From Cycas panzhihuaensis (Eukaryota; Cycadophyta), in assembly GCA_023213395.1 (NCBI GenBank), contig CM041465.1, positions 252,442,561 through 252,506,560 on the forward strand: 64,000 nt of DNA. Reading direction: 5' to 3'. Both the position numbers and the translations under genes were made by a program. Shown here in pieces: positions 25,334-36,456 of the stretch. The notes under the pieces were generated by a model that made no database searches, was not told the DNA's origin, and saw nothing but the letters and a program-made list of their open reading frames with translations. Every line of letters begins with the position of its first letter. Position 1 is the first letter of the stretch.

Positions 25334-26537
25334 AGCTGGGTACTAAGCTCTGGTGGACAAACACAAATAGTAATGAAAGTGAAAACAAAGACTCGAATAA
25401 GAAAAGCGGGCGGGCCGAGAAGGGTAGGAGGACCTAGAAATGAGGTTACTTGAGAATGGAAGCAAGCAACCGCCACTACCGAAGTGGGCGGAGAAAAGAC
25501 GCCTTAGAGCGCCAAAGGTTGCTTTGGGAAGCAAAACATGCCCCTGCATGGGGAGCATTTCCTTTGGGAACCCAGGAGCGAGAAAGAGCTGCAAAAACGA
25601 GTCCAGGGCAACGAAACAAGCCAAACGAGTATAAACTCAGGCATGCACGGGAGCAACACAGAATGAAAGTAAAAGGGCCCTGCCAAAAGTGCAGAAATGA
25701 GGCGCCATAAATGCTTCTGCAAGAGAAGGCAGGAAGGGCGTCCATAAAGCACAATGGGCAACAGGGCCAGAAGGCAAAGACTATCAGAGGGACGAGACGG
25801 TCCCAACGACTGTCACAGAGCCAGAAACGGAAGAAGTGCCCGCCGGGGCCCCCGCCTATATAAGGAAAACTAATGAAAATTAGATTCATTTTCACCGGCT
25901 CTCGTGCGAAACCAGAGCCCCTTCCTTACGACGCAGAGCGCTACCCGATTTCAAAGGCACGCAGGGGACGATCCGACCGTCGGATTCAAGCGAGGAGACA
26001 GTCATCACGATCCTAGAGACGAGATGGCGACAATGCCGCATCCAAAGGAGTGGATCTAATGTAACCTTCGTTGTTTCAAAATTTGAAGTTTATTACTTTT
26101 TAGTTAAATTTTTAATGCTTTTTATGCCCCTTATGGGTGGTTAGAGGCCTCCTGAGTCCGACTGACCCAGAAGAGGCGGGACCGGCATTAGCAGCCTGTC
26201 CTTGGCCCCATGGGGGGTCCACCACAAAAATTTTTGATTTTTTGGGCCAAGAACCCCCTTTTTAGGGGGGTTGCCGGCAGTACCGCGGCCAAGATCGCGA
26301 CACCGTGATTTTGGCTGCAGTATCGCTGGAGAGGAGCGATCGCCATGACCCGGCCCAATTTTAGCTGCATCACTAAATTTGGAGCCAGACGCATGTAAAA
26401 TTAGAAAAGCAAAAGGGCCAAACCCTAAAACCTGAAAAGGGCACCAGACAGTAGAGCTCGAAGACCGCTAGGGAACCGACGGATTGACTTTGCCGATCAG
26501 AAAAGCATTACGGTGGATAACCGCGAGAACGCTTAAG
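25334..26537 (+). promoter_or_regulatory. Divergent spacer between aRNH and PMD gene, element B
   Basis: Same layout as in A: CGAGTATAAACTC at 25626-25638, then TATATAAGG 231 bp on. A GC-rich zone follows with CGGTACCGC-like palindromic repeats (CAGTACCGCGGCC, GTATCGCTGGAG) before the PMD gene. No reading frame keeps phase between the copies. Confidence 0.55.
25857..25865 (+). promoter_or_regulatory. TATA box of the antisense PMD gene, element B
   Basis: TATATAAGG directly after GCCGGGGCCCCCGCC. It is nearly the same string as in C, and lies 681 bp before the first conserved Met of the PMD gene. Function inferred. Confidence 0.6.
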
Positions 26538-28425
26538 ATGCCCATCCTGAGTTACCTAGAGATGGCAACAGAGGAGGACAGGCGACTCAAGAGATGCGCT
26601 GCATAAGGCCCTCAAGACCCCCGTCAGACGATCACGGCCCTAAAGGGACATAAGGTCGTGACTGGGACAGAGGAGGCACGTGTTTCACTTACCTCGATAG
26701 AGATATCACCATCACCCTGCAGGATATTAGACGATCCTAGGGGTGCTGGCTGTGGAGGCCCGTGAGATCGAGGACGCCGCCAAAGACCGAGGCAAAGACA
26801 TGTGAGGCGCCTGGGCCTCACGGGCGCATAGTGGCAATGAGGGGAGCTCTCCGCATACAAGACTCATGTCGTGATTCCTCGGGTGAGGAAACTTATCTGC
26901 TATGCATTCGCTCCGCATCTCCTAAATAGAACTATAGGGAGATCCCAGGAGGATGGGTAGATGCGGCACGCCGGTGTGAGGCCGGTGAGAGGATGGATCG
27001 GGCCACTTGGGCTATGCGAACCTCGCCGCCCAACTAGATACTATCAGGAGATTAGGCAGAGGAGGATTTTCTTACAAAGACATTGCCGCAAAGGCCGGTT
27101 TTTTGATCATTTTGTGGCAGTGGCACCGGTAGGGGGGCCATTCCCCATAGTGAGGTGGGCCCCGATGGTCCACTGTGGCGCATTTAGACTCGGGGACAGA
27201 GGACAAGGCCCATGTCCGTCAATTGATCGACGCGACATCACTCGACCTCCTCACTTTGACCGACTACATAGCAGAGCCATACAGAGCAGTGAGGTGGGGG
27301 AGTGATGACGGAGCACGAGGAGCAGGAGCACCCATCGATGACAGCGATGACGACGACGACGATGGAGGTGATGATAGCAATGACGGGGGAGATGGGGCCT
27401 GGCCACGACTGGGCGGGAGGCAGTCCATCAGGCCATCCGAGGACACAGCAGGACCATCTGGGGCTACCATAGGAGGGGCAGGCCCATCAGGAGCTGCCGA
27501 GACGAGAAGGGCGGCCGAGACCAGGGGGCGCAGGCTACGGATCGTGAAGAGATCGGGAGAGGCGAGGGTCGAGCTAGTCCCTGCCAGAGATGAGGCAGAG
27601 GTAGAGGATATGCCAGAGGATGAGGTACCTACAGCTGGCGGAGAGCCAGGAGATGAGGATGTCGCCCGAGCAGAGGATCCGGCTACCACAAAGCAGTGAG
27701 ACCTAACCGTTTCCTTAGTCATTTGACATCTAGATAGACTTTGATTTCGTTTTATGATACACATCGAGGATACACGCTGACACATGACACGTTGCATTGA
27801 CAGTGTAAGTGAGGTCCAATGGCCGGGTCGAGGCCATGGTGAGAGAGTTGCCCTCGTGTCACGCAGAGGGCAACCGCTCATCCAAAGTGAGGATGCGCCC
27901 AGATCGGCAGGAGCCTACATGAAGGTATTCGCCCCATTGGTGAGAGTGAGAGACATCTGGGTCAGAGACCTGTGAGCACATGGCATTCCAGGGCACCGCA
28001 ATGAGAGCTCGACGTGACTGGGGGCGAGTGAGATGAGTCAAGGGATCTGATCCAGCCTCGAGGCACAGAGTGGGCCAAGAGGAGATGCAGGGAGCAGCAC
28101 TCGCCTAGCAGTCCTAGAGGAGCGCCTTAAGGCGTCGGAGGAGAAGTTCAGAGCTATAGAGGAGGGACTCTGAGGCGAGAGGGATCGCATCCAAGTCCGC
28201 TACGACCAGCTGGTGGCACAGATGGTCTCGAGGTCGAGCAGGAGCCGGACACACACACATACATGGCCACGACCCCGAGATGCCCTGGATGAGGAGAGCG
28301 AGGCGGCACTGCAGAGGCTCAGGAGGAGCCTCGCAGGATGTGGTCCCCGTGAGAGGGATCACATGCACGGGATGGGACCCCGGGATCAGGACAGCAGCAG
28401 TAGACTAGGAGACACATATGTATGA
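26538..28425 (+). pseudogene. Antisense PMD-like gene of element B, spliced
   Basis: It starts MPILSYLEMATEEDRRLKRC. The PMD part is frameshifted (26600-27170). From 27175 a long clean frame reads DATSLDLLTLTDYIAEPYRA, then an Asp-rich run (DDSDDDDDDGGDD), AGPSGAT/AGPSGAA repeats and an acidic segment, up to the intron. After the intron come a helical region and MVSRSSRSRTHTHTW... to the stop after GDTYV. Disordered linker and coiled coil suggest a scaffold or protein-binding role for the tail; this is inference. The length if intact would be about 590 residues. It lies antisense to the lost gag-pol and convergent with the integrase remnant. Confidence 0.75.
27696..27803 (+). other. Intron of the antisense PMD gene, element B
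   Basis: The donor GTGAGACC follows AAGCA; unspliced translation stops at once. The interior is T-rich and the acceptor is ATTGACAG. Position and length (108 bp) match those in A and C. Confidence 0.62.
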
Positions 28426-29264
28426 TTTTGACGGGAAAGCGCGGGCCTCTAGGGGGTCATATGTAGACTCACATGATTGTACTCCCCCTGCAAGGATCCC
28501 GGCTCCCCACATATGCGATGTACTATGACATTTTTAATATATATATACACGGGGTAATTGGAACCCCACTTTTGACATGAAGTGGTGTGTATCATGTGTG
28601 ATAGAGGTAGCATGTATGATTTATTTTTTGTAAATGAATGATTTTTGTAATATGTTGCAAATGTTTGAATATGTAAATGCGTACATTTTGTTGTAAAGTT
28701 TTGTAAATATGCAGGTGTTTCCTTCCATGTATGGCCATATATCTAACAGGAGCACACACATCCACCGTGAGCAGAGGTGATCGAGAGGTGTGAGGTTAGA
28801 AGATAGGGCGACATGCGCGTCCACAGGGGAGCATAGCAGAATATGCGAAGGAAACGACAAGCACGAAAAGGGGAGTAATGATACTCCATAGCGTTGTCCT
28901 AGTTGGGGGATGCCCAAATAGGAGGACAAAGGTTCCCAAGAGTGCACGGGAACGCGGGTTCCGCGGGAGGAACCGGAAGGAGGAATGAGGGTCCACCTTA
29001 AATTACCATTCAACCCGCGGCGGGGAGGAATGGGGACAATTCAAGGTGGTAGTTTAGGCTCGTTTCAGAGCATGAATCTACCTTAAATTGCCACTCAACC
29101 CGTGGTTGGGAGGAATGGGAACAATTTAAAATGGTAGTTTAGGCTCGTTTTAGAGCATGAATCCATCTTAAATTGCCACTCAACCCGTGGTTGGGAGGAA
29201 TGGGAACAATTTAAAATGGTAGTTTAGGCTCGTTTCGGAGCAAGGCGAAGGGATCGCCGAAAGA
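28426..29264. other. Convergent spacer of element B
   Basis: Non-coding sequence between the PMD stop and the integrase stop. It contains an ATATATATATACACGGGG tract (28537-28554, also in A and C), AT-rich sequence at 28620-28700, and the threefold 85-bp repeat described separately. Confidence 0.6.
28992..29246. repeat. Three tandem 85-bp hairpin units
   Basis: Unit starts are spaced 85 bp apart (AAATT(A/G)CCA at 29000, 29085 and 29170). Each unit has outer arms CTTAAATTG and CAATTTAAAATGG around CTCAACCCGTGGTTGGGAG, then GGTAGTTTAGGCTCGTTT. Units two and three are almost identical, so the amplification is recent. A and C have one unit each; E has repeated shorter versions. Confidence 0.85.
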
Positions 29265-29940
29265 TCACGCATAAAACTTCTTAAGGAATTTCCCGTTGAC
29301 CGCTTTTTCGAATTCCAAGCCATCTAAAGTGGCAATCCTGTATGCATCGTTATCGAGACTTTCGAGGACGATGAAGGGGCCTACCCATTTGGGCCTGAAC
29401 TTGGCCAAGCGATCGTAAAGATACTCCAATTTGAGGACGTGGTCCCCGGGACACAAATGACGGGCACGAAGACGTTTGTCGTGTGTCCTTTGTAAACCAA
29501 GCCGCAATGAGGTTTGCTTGATAAGCTGTTAAGCGCTTCTCATCTAGGGCTTCCAGTCCGTGAGGCGAGCTCGGTGAATAGACTCTCATCGATGAGGCCT
29601 CAAGGGAAACCCGAGAGAAGGGATCTCCACTTCCAATGGGAGTATTGCCTGCCCGTAAACTAACGAGAATGGGGTCATCCCGAGCTATCTGGATAGAGGT
29701 ACCAGAAGCCCATGTGGCTTAAAGGGAGTCGATATGCGCCTTTCGAGATCGGGCACCCGCTTTCTTCAAGATGCCAATGAGCATTTTGTTGAAAGATTCA
29801 ATTTGCCTGTTGGCCTAGGGGTAATAACGGGATGACGTCTTATGCGAGATTTTGAATTTTTCGCACAATTCGTCCATTTCCTTATTACAGAAGGGAGTCC
29901 CATTGTCTGTAATTAGAAGGGAGTCCCATTGTCTGTAATC
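29265..29940 (-). pseudogene. Integrase remnant of element B
   Basis: The C-terminal part is clean: LRARHLCPGDHVLKLEYLYD, then FRPKWVGPFIVLESLDNDAY and EFEKAVNGKFLKKFYA before TGA. Upstream are decayed NGxxESFNKMLIGIL-like sequence and TDNGTPFCNKEMDELCEKF-like sequence holding the second Asp. At 29940 the frame ends at the deletion junction. The HHCC domain and the first Asp are gone. Confidence 0.82.
29889..29940. repeat. 26-bp duplication at the deletion junction of element B
   Basis: AGAAGGGAGTCCCATTGTCT and the next five bases occur twice in direct succession, at 29889 and 29915, immediately before the jump into the LTR at 29941. It looks like filler DNA made during end joining. Confidence 0.85.
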
Positions 29941-31439
29941 TGAACACCCTGACACAATCTCCTAAACTCCTTCGACCCGTTCCTTAGGACATGTATGGCA
30001 AGGGGAAGAGAACAAGGGATGGAACCCTTGGGGAAGAGGACTAATGGGGATGTAACCCCACCTATCTCCTCAAATCCTCGTGGTATGCTCCTTACCTAGC
30101 CGATCGAGGAAAGAATGGAAGAAGGCTTGGAGAAAGTGAGGGACCCCACAGAAAAACTGGGAAAATGGATTTGGGTCAAGGTAGGGCTACGGGGCGGCTA
30201 TGGCCAATGGTAGCTACTTTCATTCAAGGGGTAAAAGCAAAGGGAAAGAAGAGGTGGAATGCTTGACAATAAAAATAAGGAAAATGCAAGTATGTCCAAG
30301 GGTTTGCAAGCAAAAAAAAGCAAAGGAAATACAAGTAAAAGGAAGAAGAAATGCAAGAAAACACAAAAAAGCAAGTAAAGCTAAGGGGTACCTTGTGTAG
30401 AGAGGTCATGCATGCCTCCTACCACTAGGGACAGCAGCAATGGAGGTCAAATGAAGGCTGATCATGAGTGTTCCTTGCTGCAATGTGGGTGGAAGAAGCT
30501 CCTAGTAAGTTTGGAGTTGTGAAGAGAGTCTTTGGGGTAGCTTCTTTGTTGAAGAAGTCCCTTGAATCTTTGTGCAGCTGCAAGAGGAAGAAAGCTGGTT
30601 GTGGAGAGTAGTAAGGGCAAGAATGGCCCCGCAAAATCCACCGTGGCGCCTTAGTCCCTCCTCGCTGTCAGGCTCGAACTTTGATTTTTGTGTCTTTCTT
30701 TGTCTTTGTGGAGAGTTTTTCCTTAGAAGTCTTGGAAAATTAGCACAAGAATGATGCAAATGAAAGAAAAAAAGGTTTTTATCTCTTATTCACAATAAGT
30801 GAACGCTGGGAACGCTGGTGCCTCCATCAGATGGAGCCACGGGCGCCCGTGAAAAATGCGAATCGTCAGGTGGTTCTCTTTTAAATTTCAACAACACTAC
30901 AAACTTTACAGATCAGAAATTGCGTGGTACCGCTTAGTTTATCACAGATCAACCCGAAATTAAAAAATGTAAAAATAAAATAGAAAAATCAGGTTCTGAG
31001 GTAAGAACAAAGGCTAAACATGAATTACATCAGTTGGGGGAAGGCCCAGGCAGTGGGCAAGTACCCAAAACAACCCAAAAAGTCCTAACTAAGGATTGAG
31101 TTTGACTTAGAAAGGATGGCAACGCAAACGACATGTCGCAACGTGAGCAAGCAAACTGGCAGAGACAATCCCGGGAAACTTTGGAGACATCATGGGTGGC
31201 TATACGCCATACGGGGTGTAGCATTCGCTAAGGAATGCCCCCGCTATGAGTTGTCATAGTCAAGTCAGCCGTTAGCACATGCATTATGAGCAGTGCATAA
31301 ACAAATGCATGTAGGCAGGCATATGTCAATCAAACTACTCTAAATTACCTTAATTAACATAGGTAAGAAAAGTAAGAACATATCCCTGAACAAACCTGTG
31401 TCGATGCGTCTCGAGTCCATTCCCAGTAGCTGGGAAACA
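29941..31439 (-). repeat. 5' LTR of element B, truncated
   Basis: This corresponds to 23093-24569 of the intact 3' LTR, so about 1 kb nearest the PBS is missing. It ends CTGGGAAACA, followed by the duplicated target CATAC. Confidence 0.9.
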
Positions 31440-31737
31440 CATACCAGTTGAGCAAGGCCTGAGGTGATACGGAAATAGCACAAAGAGTCGTAGAGCGCCA
31501 TGGGGATGCCTACCTTATGGAAAGGTAGGTCCTGTGGGTCGTTATAGGCTAAAAGTATGACAAGCAGCATGATCAAGCAGTAGATGCAAGGTGATCATAC
31601 AAATATGGCAGTCAATCATGCAATGAGGCAATGCTTCTATCTTCCTTTCCAAAGAGATAATAAAAGTGAAAAGGGAGAAGCATACCTGCGCTTACTTGAG
31701 TCAACCTATCCATATCTATTCCCAGAGCTGTGAAACA
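31440..31737 (-). repeat. 3' LTR of element C, second part
   Basis: This continues 22079 after guest B and matches 52498-52801 in the right LTR. It ends GTGAAACA, the LTR edge, beyond which C's internal sequence starts. Confidence 0.9.
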
Positions 31738-32159
31738 CTACCCCTCGGCAAGAGAGCCTCACCGCCGAAGCATGGTGCGATGGCGAATGCTGGCAACAAT
31801 TTGGCAGTAGCACATGTATATATATATATATATCAATCATAATCATAACAAGAGCCAAGGGTGCTAGTGAGTGTTGTGGTAGAACGCGTGGATACAAGGA
31901 CAGGGGTGGAGACAACATAGGGGCTACCTATGTGACACCTGAGAATCGACTGGAAGCTATGACGGATGAGGGGGGTACCCCCATCGTAAGGATGCAAAGA
32001 GAAAGTGCAATGGTGATAAGAGAAAAGGGTAAACGAGCAAACCTGATGGTCACCATAGTTTAACCTCATTAGCGGCTAGCTTTCAGAGGTATGAATGGAT
32101 CATAGAGTGAGATTAAAGATGACTTGAGACTTAGGCGACAGGGCAACTGGACAAGTCTC
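31738..32159 (-). other. 3' untranslated region of element C
   Basis: Homologous to 4497-4910: purine-rich edge (minus strand GCCGAGGGGTAG), a short TA run (31817-31831) and no coding frame. Confidence 0.6.
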
Positions 32160-32584
32160 TCAAGGGTGGTCAACAAGAAGAGGGAGGCAGCACTCAAGGA
32201 TTAGGCAAATGAGGCTATCCGCCTCAACGTTGAGGGCTTGAGGGATGTGACGGATGTTGACAGACTGGAAGCAAGCCAATAGGGTCCTAGCAGTCGAAGC
32301 GAGGGCTCTCAAGCATGGGTATCATACCTGGTAAACCTGGGTGAGATGGGACACCACCACCTGGGAGTCGCAAAGAAGAACAATGGATCCGTGATGAAAA
32401 TGGAGTGCATCGGTGAGGGCTTCAATAACAACAAAGGTATTCGCCTTTTGTTATTGGTGGCCTGAGGGAGGAAGATTCTGGAATGTAGAAAATCATGTCT
32501 GGAAGGGTCGCAAAGAATCCATGCAGCGATAGAGGGGCCAGGATTACCACAGCTTCCACTATTGGTGAAGATGAAGAGAGTCAT
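32160..32584 (-). pseudogene. Archaeal-type second RNase H (aRNH) of element C
   Basis: MTLFIFTNSGSCGNPGPSIA has the first catalytic Asp changed to Asn (FTDGG to FTNSG). The centre is frameshifted (FFATPRWW replaces FCDSQVVV). The C-terminal end reads NIRHIPQALNVEADSLICLI, the cleanest version of the last catalytic Asp motif, then ECCLPLLVDHP and TGA. About 140 codons. Both the start and the stop match copy A, defining the limits of this ORF. Confidence 0.82.
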
Positions 32585-33835
32585 GGACAAGAAAAGAAAG
32601 TGTCTCAATAGAGAAAATATACTATAGAGTCAAAGTCAAAGCGAAAGAGGCTTATATGGCTAGCAATGATGGCCGCGAAGGGTAGGAGGACCTGACAATG
32701 AGGCTACCCGAGGATAGGAGTAGACTATCTGACCACTGGCAGAGAGCGAGCAGTGAGGAGGCCACCCTAGGGTGCTAAAGGTTGCTTAAGAAAGCAAAGA
32801 GAGATCCAAAATAGAGGGAGTGTTCCCTTTGGAGACCCCAGGGGCAGGAATGGGCTATAAAAACCAGTACAGGACAGTGAAACGAGTCAAACGAGTATAA
32901 ACTCGGGCATGTATGAGAGTGGCACGCAAAATGAGATAGAAGGGCCCTCGCAAAAATTCATCAGTGAGGCACCATAAATGCACCTAAAGGAATGAGCAAA
33001 ATGGAGGCTATGGAAGCGCAACGAGAAATAGGGTCATAAGGCAATGATGATCGGGGATGAGAAATGGTCTCGAGGGTTGTCTCAAAGGCAAAAATGGAGA
33101 AAGTGCTCGTCGGGGCCCCCGCCTATATAAGGAAAATCGATAAAAATAGGATTCATTTTCATAGGCTCATGAATGAATTCAGAGCCCTTTCCTTACGCAG
33201 CAGAGCGCCACCCAACTTTGGAGGCATGTAGAGGGAGATCCAACCATTGGATCGAGACCGGGAGACAACCGTTGAGACCAGGGCAACGAGATGGCGACGG
33301 CATGACTAGATCCAGTGAGTGGATCATCAAAACCTTACCCCATCTTGTCAATTAAAATTTGCTACTTTTTAATATTTTTTTGTGTAGTTTTGGGCCCCAT
33401 AAGGGCGAGAAATGATCTCCCAGAGTCCAAACCAGACCCAAAGAAATGCAGGACTGGGGCATTAGGTAGCCCTGGTCCTAGTAGACCTGGTCGTGGCACG
33501 CTTTAGGGAACATTTTATGTTTTTTGGGCAGGAAACCCCCCCCTTTGGGGGGGTGACATTCGCAATGCGACAAAGATCACAAAGGCTACACGATCTTTGC
33601 GGGGCCCTAATCATTGTGGGACCTAGGCCAAACTCTACAGTACTACAAAGTTTGGCGCAGTGCGAAGGTAGACCTAATGAAAAATAAAGAAGGGGGGCCA
33701 AGGACCCCCAAATCTCGACCAAATGAGACCAAGGGACAGTCTAAAGGACGGAGGGGTGAGTATGAATCAGAGTTTGACCAGTTTCATGGTATTTTGTAGG
33801 TGGTGATCGTGGTGAAGAACCACAAAAATATTGGT
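32585..33835 (+). promoter_or_regulatory. Divergent spacer between aRNH and PMD gene, element C
   Basis: CGAGTATAAACTCG (32892-32905, a near-perfect inverted repeat) precedes TATATAAGG by 232 bp. A T-rich block (33360-33390) and GGGGCCCTAATC / CTACAAAGTTTGGCGCAG repeats follow. Open frames here are not conserved in phase. Confidence 0.55.
33124..33132 (+). promoter_or_regulatory. TATA box of the antisense PMD gene, element C
   Basis: TATATAAGG preceded by CGTCGGGGCCCCCGCC, as in A and B. It is 712 bp before the first conserved Met. Function inferred. Confidence 0.6.
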
Positions 33836-35740
33836 ATGGCCATGTTGAGTTTTATCGAGATGATGACCCATGAGAATAGATAGGTTTTGGTGAGGTGTGG
33901 CCTGCTGAAGATCACAAGGATGACTTAATACACATTAGACCAGAGTCTACTAATGGATATTGTGTCTCATTGGGATAGACAGAGGCATGTCTTCCATCTA
34001 CCCCAAGTAGGGCATGTATTAGTGACACCGAGTGACATTCGAAGGATACTGGGGGTGCCAGCGACAAGGAGGTCGGCATCACTAGGGGCATTGCCTAACA
34101 ATGAGGTAGCACACAGAGAGGCAGTGACATTTTTCACTAGGCATGATAGGTGGGAGAGGCAAAGGATGCCTCTCTAGAGTATGGTCATGTCAGGAGTTCC
34201 TTGTGTGAGGAAATTGATCACATTATTCATTATGTTCTAGTTATCCCAAAAACAAAACTATAAGGATATACCAAAGTACTGGATGGATGCGACGGAGGTG
34301 TGAGGTCAAGAGATGCTTGATCGACCACCTCATACGGCGAACCTCATCACCCAACTAGATGCTATTCGAAAAGGTGGAAGGGTGGTCTATCTTATAGCAC
34401 CCTTCCGCAGTTGTTGGTTTTTGACCACTTTGGAGCAAGCAGCGAGGGGGACCACACCCCATCTCAGAGTGGGCCCCGATGGTTCATAGATAGTAGACCA
34501 GATTCAGGGGGATTGAGGACCAGGCACATGTTCATCACTCTATGGATGCCACATCACTAGACCTCCTCACCATGACTGACTATATATCAGACCTATATAG
34601 AGCAGTGAGGTGGGACAGTGATGACGACGTAGGCTGGGCAGGAGCAGCCCCAAGAGATGATGGTGGAGATGGAGGCGATGGAGGTGATGGGGCTGGCCCA
34701 TCACGATCTGCAGGAGAGGCAGGCCTATCAGGGACCGTGAGTGGAGATGCAGGTCCATCCGGGACCGCAGGAGGAGAGGCGGGCCCCTCAGGAGCTGCAG
34801 AGGAGAGTTAGAGTCTAGTGACCTGAGCCTGGAGGTTGCAGATAGTGAGGAGATCCAAAGAGGAAGCGGCACCAGCAGAGGAGAGGAGGAACACCCCAGT
34901 AGCTGAGGCGGTGGCCGAGGAGGAGCCCGAGGAGGAGGAGGTACTTGCAGCTGGTGGAGTGCCTGGGATAGAGGCTGTCATCCGAGTCAAGGAGTCGGCG
35001 GCCGCACCAAGTGAGATACGACCTTCTCTTGCCATCATTTGATTGCCAAGTGTATATATGTTGTTTGTTTTGATTTGGCATGTATATGGACATATATTGA
35101 TATGTGACATATTGGATTTGCAGGTATGGCAGATATCTGGAGGCTGGTAGAGGCAGTAGTCTGGGAGATGTTCCCTTGAACCTACACAGAGGGGCAACCT
35201 CCCATCTAGGTGGGAGACGAGCCCAGATCGACAAGTGCCCATACGATAGCACTCACCCCGTTGCTAAGGGCAAGGGATGTTTGGATTGCTGAGTCACAAG
35301 AGCACAAGGCACGTGTGGGATGCCTTCAGGCAAAGCTAAATATGACCTGAGCCAAGAGGGACGCCCTACGGAGTTAGGTACAGCCGTTGGAGGCTTAGGG
35401 AGGAGCCAGAGGGGACGTAGAGAGCCACATCTGGCTAGCAGTGATGGAGGAGCATCTCCAAGGGATGGAGGAGAGGATCCATGGAGTAGAGGGTGATCAA
35501 GATCATATCTAGGCCCAATACGATTGGCTAGTGGACGAGGTGGCCTCGAGATCATCGTAGAGCAGGACATATACACGTACGGTGGCGATGACCCCTAGGA
35601 GGCCACGGGACGAGGGGAGCGAGGTGGAGATCTCCCGGAGGCACAGGAGGAGCCTAGGAGGTATGTGGTCCCTAGCAGATGGATCACATAGGCCAGAGAT
35701 GATGCCCTGTGGGTGGGGCAAAGAATAGAGTAGAGTGTAG
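33836..35740 (+). pseudogene. Antisense PMD-like gene of element C, spliced
   Basis: MAMLSFIEMMTHENR opens the frame. A clean block (33953-34177) reads DIVSHWDRQRHVFHLPQVGH, then LVTPSDIRRILGVPATRRSA. This matches the plant mobile domain signature of a Trp followed by HTFHLP, a T-L-D region and an LLGLP-like loop. Next come DATSLDLLTMTDYISDLYRA, AGPSGTAGGEAGPSGAA repeats and an acidic segment. Beyond the intron lie MADIWRLVEAVVWEMFP and a helical tail (LAVMEEHLQGMEERIHGVEG, probably coiled coil). Stops and frame changes inactivate it. The end is set by homology with A and B and is approximate. Confidence 0.77.
35011..35123 (+). other. Intron of the antisense PMD gene, element C
   Basis: The donor GTGAGATAC follows GCACCAA, the interior is T/G-rich, and the acceptor is GGATTTGCAG before GTATGGC. 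Same position and size as in A and B. Confidence 0.65.
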
Positions 35741-36456
35741 GAGTTTTGTTTGCATGTGGAAAGCACTGACCTCCGTGGAGTCACCATATGTAGTCACATG
35801 ATTATACCCTCCTCGCTAGGATTCCAACTTCCCACGTATGATGTACCATACCAATTGTATGATATGACACATGATGATTATTTTTATGTATATAGATGGG
35901 GTGATTGATACCCCATTTGATGTATGATGTGTATCATAACATGTGATGTATGATGTGTGTTTATGTTTACATGTTTATGTATGTATATATATGAGTGTGC
36001 ATTAATGCATGAGGATATAATTGATGATGTTTTAAGATGATTATTGTATGATTTTTTTATTATGATATTTGTTCGCATTATACACATTTCCTTTCATGCA
36101 GGGCCATATTCCTAGAAAAGGCACACATGATCACCATGAGCAGTGACGATAGGTACATGCAAGGTCAGGAGATAGGACAACACACATGTCCATATGGGAG
36201 CATAGCAGGATATGCAAAGGAGATACCCATCGAGAGGGAGTGATGGCACTCCAACACGTCATCCTAATTGGGGGGATGCCCAAATAAGAGGACAAGGTTC
36301 CCCAAGGGAATGGGAACAGGGGTTCCGCGGGAGGAACCCAAAAGGAATGAGAGAGCCACCCTAAGTCATCATCCTACCTGTGGCTAGGAGGAATGGGAAC
36401 AAGCTTAGGATGGTAGTTTAGGCTCATTTTGGAGCATGGAGAAGATAATGAAGAAA
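35741..36456. other. Convergent spacer of element C
   Basis: Non-coding. It is AT-rich with repeated TGTATGATGTGTATCAT-type sequence (35920-36070). A hairpin unit follows at about 36355-36425 (CTAAGTC arm, CCTGTGGCTAGG, GCTTAGGATGG arm, GGTAGTTTAGGCTC). Confidence 0.55.

Larger units (their letters stand above)
22080..31439 (-). mobile_element. Element B: internally deleted Tat/Ogre-like retrotransposon
   Basis: The target duplication is CATAC (22075-22079 and 31440-31444). It begins TGAAACGCTCC and ends GGGAAACA. It keeps a whole 3' LTR, the second RNase H, the PMD gene and the C-terminal part of integrase. Then at about 29940 it jumps into the middle of its 5' LTR, losing gag, protease, RT, first RNase H, the PBS and about 1 kb of LTR. 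It has the highest GC content of the family and the cleanest PMD and second RNase H frames. It sits in the left LTR of element C. Confidence 0.9.
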
